From Yersinia aleksiciae (GTDB lineage: Bacteria; Pseudomonadota; Gammaproteobacteria; Enterobacterales; Enterobacteriaceae): a stretch of 64,000 bases of DNA. Positions 29,325 to 39,869 of this stretch are shown one piece after another. The notes under the pieces were generated by a model. The model saw nothing but the letters and a program-made list of their open reading frames with translations. It had not been told where the DNA came from and made no database searches. Numbering within the stretch: the first letter of the stretch is position 1; every line of letters starts with the position of its first letter. The stretch lies in the NCBI RefSeq assembly GCF_001047675.1, contig NZ_CP011975.1:1714073-1778072 (forward strand). The letters are read 5' to 3'. The translations under genes and the position numbers were made by a program.

Positions 29325-31472
29325 ATGAGCACAATAGTTTTAATATTGGCCTTGCTGTTGACCAGTCTGATCACAGTAGGCTTGCTGTGGTGGTTTAAAT
29401 TCCGCCGTAGCTCTCGCGTAGCTGCAACACTGCCATTCGCGAAACCCACCCACCGCATACTGACGCCGGAAGAGCGGGTAAATATTGAGAATTATCTGCT
29501 CAGCCAGCACGAAAATCCTGGCTTCAAAACCCTGTCAACTTTTGATCCCAACACCCTGACCAACCGCGATCTTGCGCCAGTCAAACTCATTCTAACGCCC
29601 CAAAGCGAAAAGGTGTATTCGGTTACCCGCGCTATTACCCGCTACGGCGTGGCGAGTGATGAACCCAATAGATGGCGCTATTACCTTGATTCGATTGAAG
29701 TCCATCTGCCCTCGTCGTGGGAGCAGTACATCACTCAGGATAATGACGTCGAACTTATCCAAACCCAGAGCATTCCTTTGGTCATCTCCCTCAATGGTCA
29801 TACGCTGAAAAACCATCAGCCGGAGAGCACCTATCAGCCTATATTGCCGTCCACCACGCAAAATGCTTCGATTCGCAAAGCAGATAGCGAACACATTGAG
29901 CTGCTGAGTATCCGCAAGGAAACAGCAGAAGAGTATGCCCTACATGGCGCAAATGACTTAAAAGAGGCCATCGCCATTTGTCTGGCGTTGCTCTTGCTGT
30001 TTTTCGCGCTGATCGGCCCGGCGGTCACTCTCCCTTGGCTGGTGATTGTCGCCGCGACATTAACCGGCTGGGCATGCTGGAATATGTTCCGCCCACTGTC
30101 TGAAAAAGATCTGCGGGAAGTCCATTGTTTGAGTGGTACGCCAAAGCGCTGGGGGCTTTTTGGTGAATCAAATCAGGGGCAGATGAGCAATATCTCGCTC
30201 GGGGTTGTTGACCTGATCTACCCTGCCCATTGGGGGCCATATTTTGCTCATGACTTGGGCAAAAAAACCAATATTGATATCTACCTCAATCGTCAAGTTA
30301 TCCGCCAAGGGCGTTTTTTATCCCTGCATGATGAGATGACACATTTCCCATTGCAGCGCTGGGGGAAAAACCTGACGCTGATTGCGGGTTCCCTGCTGGT
30401 GATGACCTTATTGTTGATCTATGTTCCCCTCGGCTTGCCGCTAAAATTAAGTGTTGCTTGGTTGCAAGGCGCGCAAAGTCAGCAGGTAACCAGTGTCGAA
30501 GCCTTGGAAAAAATGCCACTGCGCATCGGCGATATGTTGAAGGCTCAGGGGACAGGGATGTGTTATGTCCCGCCGAATACACAAAACCCACACAGCTTTG
30601 TGTTTACGCCATTTGACTGCTCCGGCATCTATTGGAATAACGCGGCTCCCCTGCCACTCCCTGAGTCTGACACGATTGAAAAAGCCGCGTCGCTGATGGC
30701 GACGGTCAATCAGCAGTTACACCCACAGGGCAGTGATGCCAACGTCAACCCACAGTTGGCGACAGCGATTGAAAAATCCGGCATGATTTTGCTGGATGAT
30801 TTTGCGGATATCGTCTTAAAAACGCAGGCATTATGTGGCGCAGATAGCGATTGTATTCGCCTAAAGAATGCCTTGGTGAATTTGGGCAATGCCAAGAATT
30901 GGTCGGGGCTGGTCAAACGTGCGCAGTCTGGCACCTTAAAGGGCATGAATGTGCTGTTACGCCCAGTCAGTGCCGATACTCTGGAAAATCTGGTTAAAAC
31001 CGCTACTTCATCCTTTGTTTACCGTGAAACACATTTGGCAACAGAAGCATTAAACAGCCCGCCGCCGGGTGGCTTCCTGATCACCAGCGATGAAGGTAAG
31101 CAGTTAGTGAATCACCCAGCACCTGCCGTGCCACTGTTTGATTACAGCGCGCTGGAACAGTGGCGGGAGTTGCAGCGGCTCTCTGGACTACTGCTCAATA
31201 CTCCGTTTAAGGCCGAAGGCATCATTACCAATATCACGGTCGACGCGAATGGCACTCGGCATATTGCGCTACATAGCGAGCCGGATATTATGACGCTCAG
31301 CCGCTATTTGGGCACCAGCCTGCTACTGCTGGCACTGATTGTCTGCTTAGTGGTGAATACCACCCTATTAATTCAGCGGATACTGAAAAATCGTAGCCGC
31401 ATGGATAATATTCAGCGCTATTATGATAGCTGCTTTAACCAAACCCTCACCCCGCCCCCTTTCCTGCGTTAG
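29325..31472 (+). CDS. igaA: IgaA, inner-membrane inhibitor of the Rcs phosphorelay
   Basis: This 715-residue multi-pass inner-membrane protein (YrfF/MucM/UmoB family) restrains the Rcs envelope-stress system. Membrane segments are seen at about residues 2-22, at about 218-252 (LLLFFALIGPAVTLPWLVIV, then a second stretch), at about 350-370, and near the C-terminus at about 660-682. The large periplasmic region between the last two contains cysteines (GTGMCYVPP and FDCSG; also ALCGADSDC). It has normal length. A clear ATG with a G-rich upstream stretch marks the start. IgaA is generally essential when the Rcs system is intact. Confidence 0.94.
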   Translation: MSTIVLILALLLTSLITVGLLWWFKFRRSSRVAATLPFAKPTHRILTPEERVNIENYLLSQHENPGFKTLSTFDPNTLTNRDLAPVKLILTPQSEKVYSVTRAITRYGVASDEPNRWRYYLDSIEVHLPSSWEQYITQDNDVELIQTQSIPLVISLNGHTLKNHQPESTYQPILPSTTQNASIRKADSEHIELLSIRKETAEEYALHGANDLKEAIAICLALLLLFFALIGPAVTLPWLVIVAATLTGWACWNMFRPLSEKDLREVHCLSGTPKRWGLFGESNQGQMSNISLGVVDLIYPAHWGPYFAHDLGKKTNIDIYLNRQVIRQGRFLSLHDEMTHFPLQRWGKNLTLIAGSLLVMTLLLIYVPLGLPLKLSVAWLQGAQSQQVTSVEALEKMPLRIGDMLKAQGTGMCYVPPNTQNPHSFVFTPFDCSGIYWNNAAPLPLPESDTIEKAASLMATVNQQLHPQGSDANVNPQLATAIEKSGMILLDDFADIVLKTQALCGADSDCIRLKNALVNLGNAKNWSGLVKRAQSGTLKGMNVLLRPVSADTLENLVKTATSSFVYRETHLATEALNSPPPGGFLITSDEGKQLVNHPAPAVPLFDYSALEQWRELQRLSGLLLNTPFKAEGIITNITVDANGTRHIALHSEPDIMTLSRYLGTSLLLLALIVCLVVNTTLLIQRILKNRSRMDNIQRYYDSCFNQTLTPPPFLR

Positions 31473-31530
31473 CCCTTTTTCGTCTATTGCGCGTATAATT
31501 TATCACCACTACTGTGATTGTGGAGTCGCT

Positions 31531-32211
31531 ATGCCCCCTGAACTTAATTGGCAAGAAATTGATACCGTGCTGCTCGACATGGATGGCACCCTGCTGGATT
31601 TGGAGTTCGATAGCCATTTCTGGCTAAAACAGGTGCCGGAGACACTCAGCCAACGTCGGGGAATTCCGCTTGAGTCAGCGCACAAAATTATTCACGACGA
31701 ATATCTCGCTGTGCAGCACACCTTAAATTGGTATTGCTTCGATTACTGGAGTGAACGGCTGGATTTGGATATTTACGCCATGACCACCGAGGCAGGTAGC
31801 CGCGTCCGCTTGCGCCAGGATACTGAGCCGTTTTTATCCAGCTTGCGTGAACGAGGTTTGCAAACAATTTTGCTCACCAACGCCCACCCACACAGCCTCG
31901 CGGTAAAAATTGAGCACACCGCACTGGATCAGCACCTTGATTTATTACTTTCCACCCATACATTTGGATATCCGAAAGAAGATCAACGACTGTGGCAAGC
32001 TGTCGCGCAGCACACCGGACTGAATCCGGCCAGAACCCTATTTGTTGATGACAGTGAAGCCATTTTGGATGCCGCGCGTACCTTTGGTATTCGCTACTGT
32101 TTGGGGATAGAGAACCCAGACTCTAGCTGTGCTGACAAAATTTTTCACAGCCATCCGGCAATCAATGACTATCGTAAACTATTGCCCGCATTGCATTTAC
32201 GGTCTGAATAA
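31531..32211 (+). CDS. yrfG: YrfG, HAD-like GMP/IMP nucleotidase
   Basis: This is a 226-residue HAD phosphatase with DMDGTLLDLEFDSHFW (nucleophile motif) near the N-terminus, LLTNAHPHSLAVK (motif II) and FVDDSEAILDAA (motif IV). The E. coli orthologue dephosphorylates purine nucleotides such as GMP and IMP. The ATG at 31531 (MPPELNWQEID) gives the family length; upstream in-frame codons overlap igaA. It lies 58 bases after igaA and before hslR, as in other enterics. Confidence 0.92.
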   Translation: MPPELNWQEIDTVLLDMDGTLLDLEFDSHFWLKQVPETLSQRRGIPLESAHKIIHDEYLAVQHTLNWYCFDYWSERLDLDIYAMTTEAGSRVRLRQDTEPFLSSLRERGLQTILLTNAHPHSLAVKIEHTALDQHLDLLLSTHTFGYPKEDQRLWQAVAQHTGLNPARTLFVDDSEAILDAARTFGIRYCLGIENPDSSCADKIFHSHPAINDYRKLLPALHLRSE

Positions 32212-32215
32212 AGTG

Positions 32216-32287
32216 GCGTGATGAACAATAGTTGCGTGATGAACAATAGTTGCGTGATGAACAATAGTTGCGTGATGAACAATAGTG
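32216..32287. repeat. 18-bp tandem repeat, four copies
   Basis: The unit GCGTGATGAACAATAGTT is repeated four times head to tail between yrfG and hslR; only the last base of the fourth copy differs. The 18-base period keeps one frame open: starting at ATG 32221 the units read MNNSCV three times, then MNNSGAKNQSA and TAA at 32308-32310. This could be only a variable-number repeat that arose by slippage. Confidence 0.9.
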
Positions 32288-32324
32288 GTGCAAAGAATCA
32301 ATCAGCCTAATGGCAGGAGTCTTC

Positions 32325-32732
32325 ATGAAGGATAAGACAGCCGCTGACGAATCGGTTCGGCTGGATAAATGGCTGTGGGCGGCCCGGTTTTATAAAACCA
32401 GAGCCATCGCCCGTGAAATGGTGGATGGTGGCAAAGTCCACTACAACGGTCAGCGCGGGAAACCCAGCAAGCTAGTTGAAGTCAATGCTGAAATTCGTCT
32501 GCGTCAGGGCAATGACGAGCGCAGGGTGCGGGTATTGGCGTTACAGGGCCAGCGCCGAGGTGCCAGTGAGGCACAGACAATGTATGAAGAGACTGAGGCC
32601 AGTATCGTCAACCGCGAGAAAGTGGCGCAAGCGCGTAAACTGAATGCTCTGACCATGCCACACCCTGATCGGCGGCCGGATAAAAAAGAGCGTCGCAACC
32701 TAATCAAATTTAAACAAGGCGAGCCAGAGTAG
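32325..32732 (+). CDS. hslR: Hsp15, ribosome-associated heat-shock protein
   Basis: This 135-residue S4-domain protein recognises 50S subunits that carry a stalled nascent chain with peptidyl-tRNA and helps recycle them. The S4 RNA-binding region is visible as VRLDKWLWAARFYKTRAIAREMV near the N-terminus, and the C-terminus is basic (RRPDKKERRNLIKFKQ). The start at 32325 (MKDKTAADE) has AGGAG at the right distance. hslR lies beside hslO (Hsp33), as in E. coli. Confidence 0.95.
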   Translation: MKDKTAADESVRLDKWLWAARFYKTRAIAREMVDGGKVHYNGQRGKPSKLVEVNAEIRLRQGNDERRVRVLALQGQRRGASEAQTMYEETEASIVNREKVAQARKLNALTMPHPDRRPDKKERRNLIKFKQGEPE

Positions 32733-32756
32733 TGGCAAGCAGAATGAGAGAAACCT

Positions 32757-33638
32757 ATGTCTAATCACGACCAATTGCACCGCTATCTATTTGCTAACCA
32801 TGCTGTGCGCGGTGAGCTGGTTTCAGTGAATGAAACCTACCAGCAGGTATTAGCCAATCACGATTACCCTCCTGCGGTAAAAAAACTGCTGGGTGAAATG
32901 TTGGTCGCCACCAGCTTGCTGACCGCGACCCTGAAATTTGATGGTGATATCACCGTGCAATTGCAGAGCACCGATGGCCCCCTGACACTGGCGGTGATTA
33001 ACGGCAATAACCAGCAAGAGATGCGTGGTGTGGCCCGTTTCAAAGGTGAAATCAACGATGAAAGCACGCTAAAGGAGATGGTCGGTAATGGCTATCTGGT
33101 GATCACCATTACGCCAGCAAAAGGTGAGCGCTATCAGGGCGTGGTGGCATTGGAGGGCGAAACCATCGGTGCCTGCCTCGAAAGTTACTTTATGCAATCT
33201 GAGCAGCTCCCAACTCGCCTGTTTATCCGTACCGGCGAAGTGGAAGGTAAAGCGGCCGCGGGTGGTATGCTGCTGCAAGTGATGCCGGCGCAAGAGCGCA
33301 ATGAAGATGAGTTTGATCATCTGGCACAACTGACCACCACCATCAAAGCCGAAGAGTTATTCACCCTGCCGGCCAATGAGGTGCTGTATCGTTTATACCA
33401 TCAAGAAGAAGTGACGCTCTATGAGCCACAAAACGTGAGCTTTCGCTGTACCTGCTCGCGCGAGCGTTGCGCCGATGCATTAGTCACGTTGTCCGAAGAT
33501 GATATCGACGAAATGCTGGCGCAAGACGGTAATATTGATATGCATTGCGAGTATTGCGGCAGTCACTACCTGTTTGATGCGGTAGATATCGCCTCAATCA
33601 AGAATGGCAATAGCGCGTCTTCTGAACAAATTCATTAA
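32757..33638 (+). CDS. hslO: Hsp33, redox-regulated chaperone holdase
   Basis: This is a 293-residue cytoplasmic chaperone that turns on when oxidative stress releases zinc from its C-terminal cysteines. The switch cysteines are present: CTCSRERC (CxC) and CEYC (CxxC) in the last 60 residues. Length is normal. It follows hslR by 24 bases and is probably co-transcribed with it. Confidence 0.96.
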   Translation: MSNHDQLHRYLFANHAVRGELVSVNETYQQVLANHDYPPAVKKLLGEMLVATSLLTATLKFDGDITVQLQSTDGPLTLAVINGNNQQEMRGVARFKGEINDESTLKEMVGNGYLVITITPAKGERYQGVVALEGETIGACLESYFMQSEQLPTRLFIRTGEVEGKAAAGGMLLQVMPAQERNEDEFDHLAQLTTTIKAEELFTLPANEVLYRLYHQEEVTLYEPQNVSFRCTCSRERCADALVTLSEDDIDEMLAQDGNIDMHCEYCGSHYLFDAVDIASIKNGNSASSEQIH

Positions 33639-33833
33639 TTCTAGTAATATTTAGCTGGGTGCTGACTCGTGCCCAGCGCTTCTGCCGTTTCATACTTGCG
33701 ACAATCCGTGTTCTATCTCTCATAACCTAGCGAAAAATAGGTCATATGTTGAAATATTTGAACGCTATCGCTGTTAATCAGGGATGAGGATTTACAATCG
33801 CGGGTAGAAAATTGACGATCCAGGAGTTATGAC

Positions 33834-35453
33834 ATGAGTGTTAAAGGAATTACCCCGCAGGAGCTCGCCGCCTATGGCATCCATAACGTCAGCGAGATTG
33901 TTTACAACCCAAGCTATGATTTACTGTTCCAGGAAGAGACCAAACCCACGCTTGAAGGATACGAGCGCGGAACCCTCACCACCACAGGAGCAATAGCGGT
34001 CGATACCGGCATCTTTACCGGTCGCTCGCCAAAAGATAAATATATTGTCCGCGATGCAATTACACAGGATACCGTGTGGTGGGCTGATCAGGGCAAAGGT
34101 AAAAACGATAACAAGCCGCTGAACCAAGAGACTTGGAGCCACCTGAAAGGGCTGGTCACCGAGCAGTTGTCAGGTAAACGTCTGTTTGTTGTGGATACCT
34201 TCTGCGGTGCTAATGCCGACAGTCGCTTGCGAGTTCGCTTTGTCACTGAAGTGGCTTGGCAGGCGCATTTCGTCAAAAACATGTTTATCCGCCCAACAGA
34301 TGAAGAGCTGGCCGATTTCGAGCCTGACTTTATCGTCATGAATGGCGCTAAATGCACTAACCCGAACTGGAAAGAGCAGGGCCTGAATTCCGAGAACTTT
34401 GTTGCCTTTAACCTGACGGAACGTATGCAGCTGATTGGCGGCACATGGTACGGCGGCGAAATGAAAAAAGGTATGTTCTCGATGATGAACTACCTGCTAC
34501 CGCTGAAGGGCATTGCTTCTATGCACTGCTCGGCCAACGTCGGTGAAAAAGGCGATGTCGCCATCTTCTTCGGCCTGTCCGGCACCGGTAAAACCACGCT
34601 GTCTACTGACCCGAAACGTAAGTTGATCGGCGATGACGAGCACGGCTGGGATGATGACGGCGTCTTTAACTTTGAAGGTGGCTGCTACGCGAAAACCATC
34701 AAGTTATCCGAAGAAGCTGAACCCGATATTTATCATGCCATTAGACGTGATGCTTTGCTGGAAAACGTGGTTGTGCTGCCAGATGGGACGGTTGATTTCA
34801 ATGACAGCTCCAAAACTGAAAACACCCGTGTTTCTTACCCGATCTATCACATCGAAAACATCGTTAAGCCGGTTTCCAAAGCGGGTCATGCGACCAAGGT
34901 CATTTTCCTGACGGCCGATGCCTTCGGCGTGTTGCCGCCGGTATCACGTCTGACCGCAAATCAAACCCAGTATCACTTCCTGTCTGGCTTTACCGCTAAA
35001 CTGGCCGGTACTGAGCGCGGAGTCACCGAGCCGACCCCAACCTTCTCCGCCTGTTTTGGCGCAGCCTTCTTGTCGCTGCATCCAACGCAATACGCTGAAG
35101 TGCTGGTTAAACGCATGCAGGCTGTGGGCGCACAAGCCTATCTGGTCAACACTGGCTGGAATGGGACTGGCAAACGTATTTCCATCAAGGATACCCGCGC
35201 CATCATTGATGCCATCCTGAACGGCGAAATCGATAAGGCAGAAACCTTCACTTTACCCATCTTCGATCTGGCAGTGCCAATGGCATTACCGGGTGTAGAC
35301 CCAGCGATTCTCGACCCGCGTGACACATACGCAGATGTCGCACAATGGCAGGATAAAGCGGAAGATTTGGCAAGACGCTTTACCACCAACTTTGATAAGT
35401 ATACCGATACCCCAGCCGGGGCCGCGTTGGTGAGTGCAGGGCCGAAGATCTGA
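33834..35453 (+). CDS. pckA: Phosphoenolpyruvate carboxykinase (ATP)
   Basis: This 539-residue gluconeogenic enzyme converts oxaloacetate and ATP to PEP, CO2 and ADP. It has the kinase-1a P-loop [12 protein letters not shown] (about residue 250), the metal-site region [25 protein letters not shown] and the N-terminal [12 protein letters not shown]. Length matches E. coli PckA (540). A strong terminator follows. Confidence 0.98.
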   Translation: MSVKGITPQELAAYGIHNVSEIVYNPSYDLLFQEETKPTLEGYERGTLTTTGAIAVDTGIFTGRSPKDKYIVRDAITQDTVWWADQGKGKNDNKPLNQETWSHLKGLVTEQLSGKRLFVVDTFCGANADSRLRVRFVTEVAWQAHFVKNMFIRPTDEELADFEPDFIVMNGAKCTNPNWKEQGLNSENFVAFNLTERMQLIGGTWYGGEMKKGMFSMMNYLLPLKGIASMHCSANVGEKGDVAIFFGLSGTGKTTLSTDPKRKLIGDDEHGWDDDGVFNFEGGCYAKTIKLSEEAEPDIYHAIRRDALLENVVVLPDGTVDFNDSSKTENTRVSYPIYHIENIVKPVSKAGHATKVIFLTADAFGVLPPVSRLTANQTQYHFLSGFTAKLAGTERGVTEPTPTFSACFGAAFLSLHPTQYAEVLVKRMQAVGAQAYLVNTGWNGTGKRISIKDTRAIIDAILNGEIDKAETFTLPIFDLAVPMALPGVDPAILDPRDTYADVAQWQDKAEDLARRFTTNFDKYTDTPAGAALVSAGPKI

Positions 35454-35487
35454 TTTAGATTAGGTTATTTGAGTACAGAAGATCGAG

Positions 35488-35515
35488 GGGGCACATTGGT
35501 GCCCCTTTTTGTTTC
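35488..35515 (+). terminator. Rho-independent terminator of pckA
   Basis: GGGGCAC (35488-35494) pairs with GTGCCCC (35499-35505) and is followed directly by TTTTTG. It lies 35 bases after the pckA stop codon. Confidence 0.9.
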
Positions 35516-35599
35516 TCGCAAATCAAGAATAGATCTGGTCTGGTTTTTAGTGGATGGGGGGGTAAGCAAGTTCTTGATAACCAGATAACCAGAGGAAAC

Positions 35600-37668
<2,069 letters not shown>

Positions 37669-37727
37669 TTTATTACTCCCAAAGGCCGTATTGCCCGAAT
37701 CTGAACATTGTTAGAAATACTTACTCC

Positions 37728-37852
37728 ATACCCTAAATAATTCGAGTTGCAGGAAGGCGGCAACTGAGCAAATCCCCAGGAGCTTACATCAGTAAGTGAC
37801 TGGGGTGAACGAAGGCAGCCAACGCATATGCAGCTTGAGGTATGACGGGTAT
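37728..37852. repeat. ERIC element (enterobacterial repetitive intergenic consensus)
   Basis: This 125-bp imperfect palindrome begins ATACCC and ends GGGTAT. It contains the conserved ERIC core AATCCCCAGGAGCTTACAT and GTAAGTGACTGGGGTGA. It lies in the 5' intergenic region between divergent ompR and greB, so it is probably transcribed in the leader of one of them. Confidence 0.92.
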
Positions 37853-37913
37853 AACAGACAGCGATTAATGGTATACATTCTAGTCGAAATTGTTACAAAG
37901 CTTATTGTTGTGC

Positions 37914-38411
37914 CTAATTATCAACACTTTCGTCGAATGGGTGATAGCGAATCTCTAAAATCCAGTAGGTCGCCTCACCATTGGGTGTTTGAACCGTCAC
38001 CTCATCATCCACCTGTTTGCCAATCAAAGCGCGAGCCACCGGTGAATCGATAGAAATCCATTTTTTCGCGGGATCGAACTCATCCGGCCCGACCAAACGG
38101 AAGATCCGCTGTTCTTCAGCTTCATTTTCTACCCGCACCCAAGCCCCAAAAAAGACTTTGCCTTCCTGACGTGGGTCCGGATCGACCACTTTCAGCACCT
38201 CAAGGCGCTTGGCAAGAAAGCGCACCCGGCGATCAATTTCCCGCAACCGCTTCTTACCATAAATATATTCGGCATTTTCCGAACGATCACCCATCGCTGC
38301 TGCTTCAGATACTGCCTGCGTGACCACTGGGCGCTCTTCCCGCCACAGATAATGCAGCTCACGATCCAGCGCCTGCCAGCCTTCACGGGTAATATAGTTG
38401 CTTTTAGCCAT
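37914..38411 (-). CDS. greB: Transcription elongation factor GreB
   Basis: This 165-residue factor rescues backtracked RNA polymerase by stimulating transcript cleavage. The N-terminal coiled coil carries YITREGWQALDRELHYLW and ENAEYIYGKKRLREIDRR with the acidic tip residues; the C-terminal FKBP-like domain ends WILEIRYHP. The start is the ATG at 38411 (MAKSNYITREG); a TTG four codons upstream is less likely. Confidence 0.95.
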   Translation of the reverse strand: MAKSNYITREGWQALDRELHYLWREERPVVTQAVSEAAAMGDRSENAEYIYGKKRLREIDRRVRFLAKRLEVLKVVDPDPRQEGKVFFGAWVRVENEAEEQRIFRLVGPDEFDPAKKWISIDSPVARALIGKQVDDEVTVQTPNGEATYWILEIRYHPFDESVDN

Positions 38412-38679
38412 AAAATTATCCAATCAATATCGGTTGGGTTCCCTGCTACCGCAATATAACGCAACTTTCTATCAATAAGTTGATTTCCTCACTCGCCAAT
38501 GTGTTGCCCCTCATGAGCACTTCACTCATCGGACGCGATAGTTTCTCTTATTTAAAACGGGCCATCTTGACTTTATACACCTTGAGTTTTAAAAAAAGAA
38601 ATGAGTGGTTAAGCACTCGTGAACATTAAGTAAACGCAATACTATTAGTAAGTTAACTCACATTATGGAGAGTATAAAA
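38412..38679. other. Intergenic region between greB and the peptide/HDO block
   Basis: No gene is seen in these 268 bases. Divergent promoters for greB and for the block to the right are expected. A possible promoter for the block is TTGACT at 38567-38572 and TAAAAA at 38590-38595, separated by 17 bases. Confidence 0.4.
38567..38595 (+). promoter_or_regulatory. Possible sigma-70 promoter of the peptide/HDO block
   Basis: TTGACT, 17 bases, TAAAAA. The -35 is good and the spacing is ideal, but the -10 is weak (TAAAAA against TATAAT). It lies 84 bases upstream of the candidate peptide gene. Confidence 0.35.
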
Positions 38680-38748
38680 ATGGAAATAATTATTCTTGAA
38701 ACCAAATTGCCAGCGCAAGACATCCCTCGCCCAGCCGCTGACCAATAA
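38680..38748 (+). CDS. Candidate 22-residue precursor peptide
   Basis: ATG at 38680 has a GGAG ribosome binding site (38667-38670) at good spacing and opens a 22-codon frame ending in TAA. The peptide begins MEIIILETK, continues LPAQDI and ends PRPAADQ. It thus has an aliphatic N-terminal half with Glu2 and Glu7, and a Pro/Ala/Asp-rich C-terminal half, with no Cys, Ser, Tyr or Trp. It lies directly before a strong stem-loop and a gene whose product has a PqqD-like N-terminus. In RiPP loci such domains bind the precursor's leader region. The length is close to PqqA (about 23), but the Glu-xxx-Tyr motif of PqqA is absent. I do not recognise a homologue, and so short a frame can occur by chance. 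Confidence 0.5.
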   Translation: MEIIILETKLPAQDIPRPAADQ

Positions 38749-38751
38749 TGA

Positions 38752-38795
38752 CCGAGGCCTCCCTGGTGCATCTGGGGAGGTTATATATACCTCGG
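38752..38795 (+). promoter_or_regulatory. Strong stem-loop between the peptide gene and the first HDO gene
   Basis: CCGAGG (38752-38757) pairs with CCTCGG (38790-38795), and the adjoining CCTCCC (38758-38763) pairs with GGGAGG (38775-38780). This makes a 12-bp GC-rich helix with one 9-base bulge. There is no U-tract, so full termination is unlikely. It may attenuate transcription or protect the upstream mRNA so that peptide exceeds enzyme. Confidence 0.65.
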
Positions 38796-38832
38796 CCCAT
38801 ATAACGTTTTACGGAATGGAGAACGTGCTCCT

Positions 38833-39846
38833 ATGGAAGGTTCTAAACCCTTATTGTTACCCCATATAACACTATCAACCCACACGGCTTCACGCGCAGG
38901 GGTTCTGCTGACCATTGCCGACCTTGGTGAATGGGATCGTTTCAATCGCCTGCTTGAATGCTGTGATGGCAAACACACGACAGAACAAATCGCCACAACC
39001 CTTTCTCTCGATATCTCCACATTGAATAACACTCTCAACTCTCTGGAAGAAGCGGGGTTTATTTGGTGTTTACCGGATTACCACGCCATCCCAACGTCTT
39101 TATTCCTACAGGAGTTTAACCGCTGGCTACCCATCTGGGTTCACCAGATGTACGACCAGCCGATGATATGGCAAGGCCTGTATGAGGGCAATGAACCCGC
39201 ATCAATAATGATTGGTTGGGCACAGGAGAATATGCACTATACCCGTAGCGTGATGGCACATATGCCCCTCGCAGTCCAATACGCCAATACGGCAAAGGAG
39301 CGGCAAATACAGCTCCGCCATCTCAGCGAAGAGTGGGATCACTATCGGCTGTTTATGACCGCCTGCCAATCCACGGGAGTCAGTGAAGAGAGCCTCAATC
39401 AAAGCCGCCCACTGGCAAGTACATTGAATATCACACTCTTTATGCGCAGCGTCGCCCCACTAGGGACACTGGTATATAACGCATGCGAGGCACTACTGGA
39501 GGCGACCACGGATAATGGGCGCACCGTGGTGGATTTTTACCAAACCGTCGGCCAACGGCACAACTTGCCCCAGACATTCACCGATGAGTTGGTTCACCAC
39601 CTGATGGTCGATAAAGAGTTCGGACATATCGATATTTTCGCACAGCTGCTGGAGGACTATCCGATGCTGCCAGCATCCACCGTGGCCTCGATATTCTCAA
39701 GCTGCCATAGGTTGGCTGAATGGTTTGAGATATGGAATGACGATATTTATCAGCACTATCGGCAGTCAGACTCGCCCTATTCAGTCAACCACAACACCCC
39801 ACAAAAAACATCTCATCAACATCAGTCGTCAGGAGTTGACGGCTAA
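38833..39846 (+). CDS. PqqD-like domain fused to a heme-oxygenase-fold (HDO/PqqC-like) metalloenzyme
   Basis: This is a 337-residue protein of unknown function. Residues about 24-79 resemble the PqqD/RRE winged helix, with the core LLECCDGKHTTEQIATTL and the end LEEAGFIW. Residues about 95-310 are all-helical and carry the spaced metal-ligand pattern of iron-containing redox enzymes of the heme-oxygenase fold: E132-xx-H135 (QENMHYT), EEWDH at 166-170, and D260-x-E262-xx-H265 (DKEFGH). The same pattern recurs in the protein at 40740. Family enzymes include PqqC, TenA and oxygen-activating di-iron oxidases, so an oxidative modification is plausible, perhaps of the upstream peptide. The C-terminal 30 residues are polar and look disordered. 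GGAG precedes the start by 11 bases. Confidence 0.72.
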   Translation: MEGSKPLLLPHITLSTHTASRAGVLLTIADLGEWDRFNRLLECCDGKHTTEQIATTLSLDISTLNNTLNSLEEAGFIWCLPDYHAIPTSLFLQEFNRWLPIWVHQMYDQPMIWQGLYEGNEPASIMIGWAQENMHYTRSVMAHMPLAVQYANTAKERQIQLRHLSEEWDHYRLFMTACQSTGVSEESLNQSRPLASTLNITLFMRSVAPLGTLVYNACEALLEATTDNGRTVVDFYQTVGQRHNLPQTFTDELVHHLMVDKEFGHIDIFAQLLEDYPMLPASTVASIFSSCHRLAEWFEIWNDDIYQHYRQSDSPYSVNHNTPQKTSHQHQSSGVDG

Positions 39847-39869
39847 CACCTACTGTTCGAGGTCTATGT

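Noticed and set aside
32216-32287. Tandem repeat as a CRISPR array
   Set aside because: Units are directly adjacent with no unique spacers and no cas genes.
33654-33677. GCTGGG...CCCAGC hairpin after hslO as terminator
   Set aside because: The stem is only six pairs with a 12-base loop and no T-tract follows.
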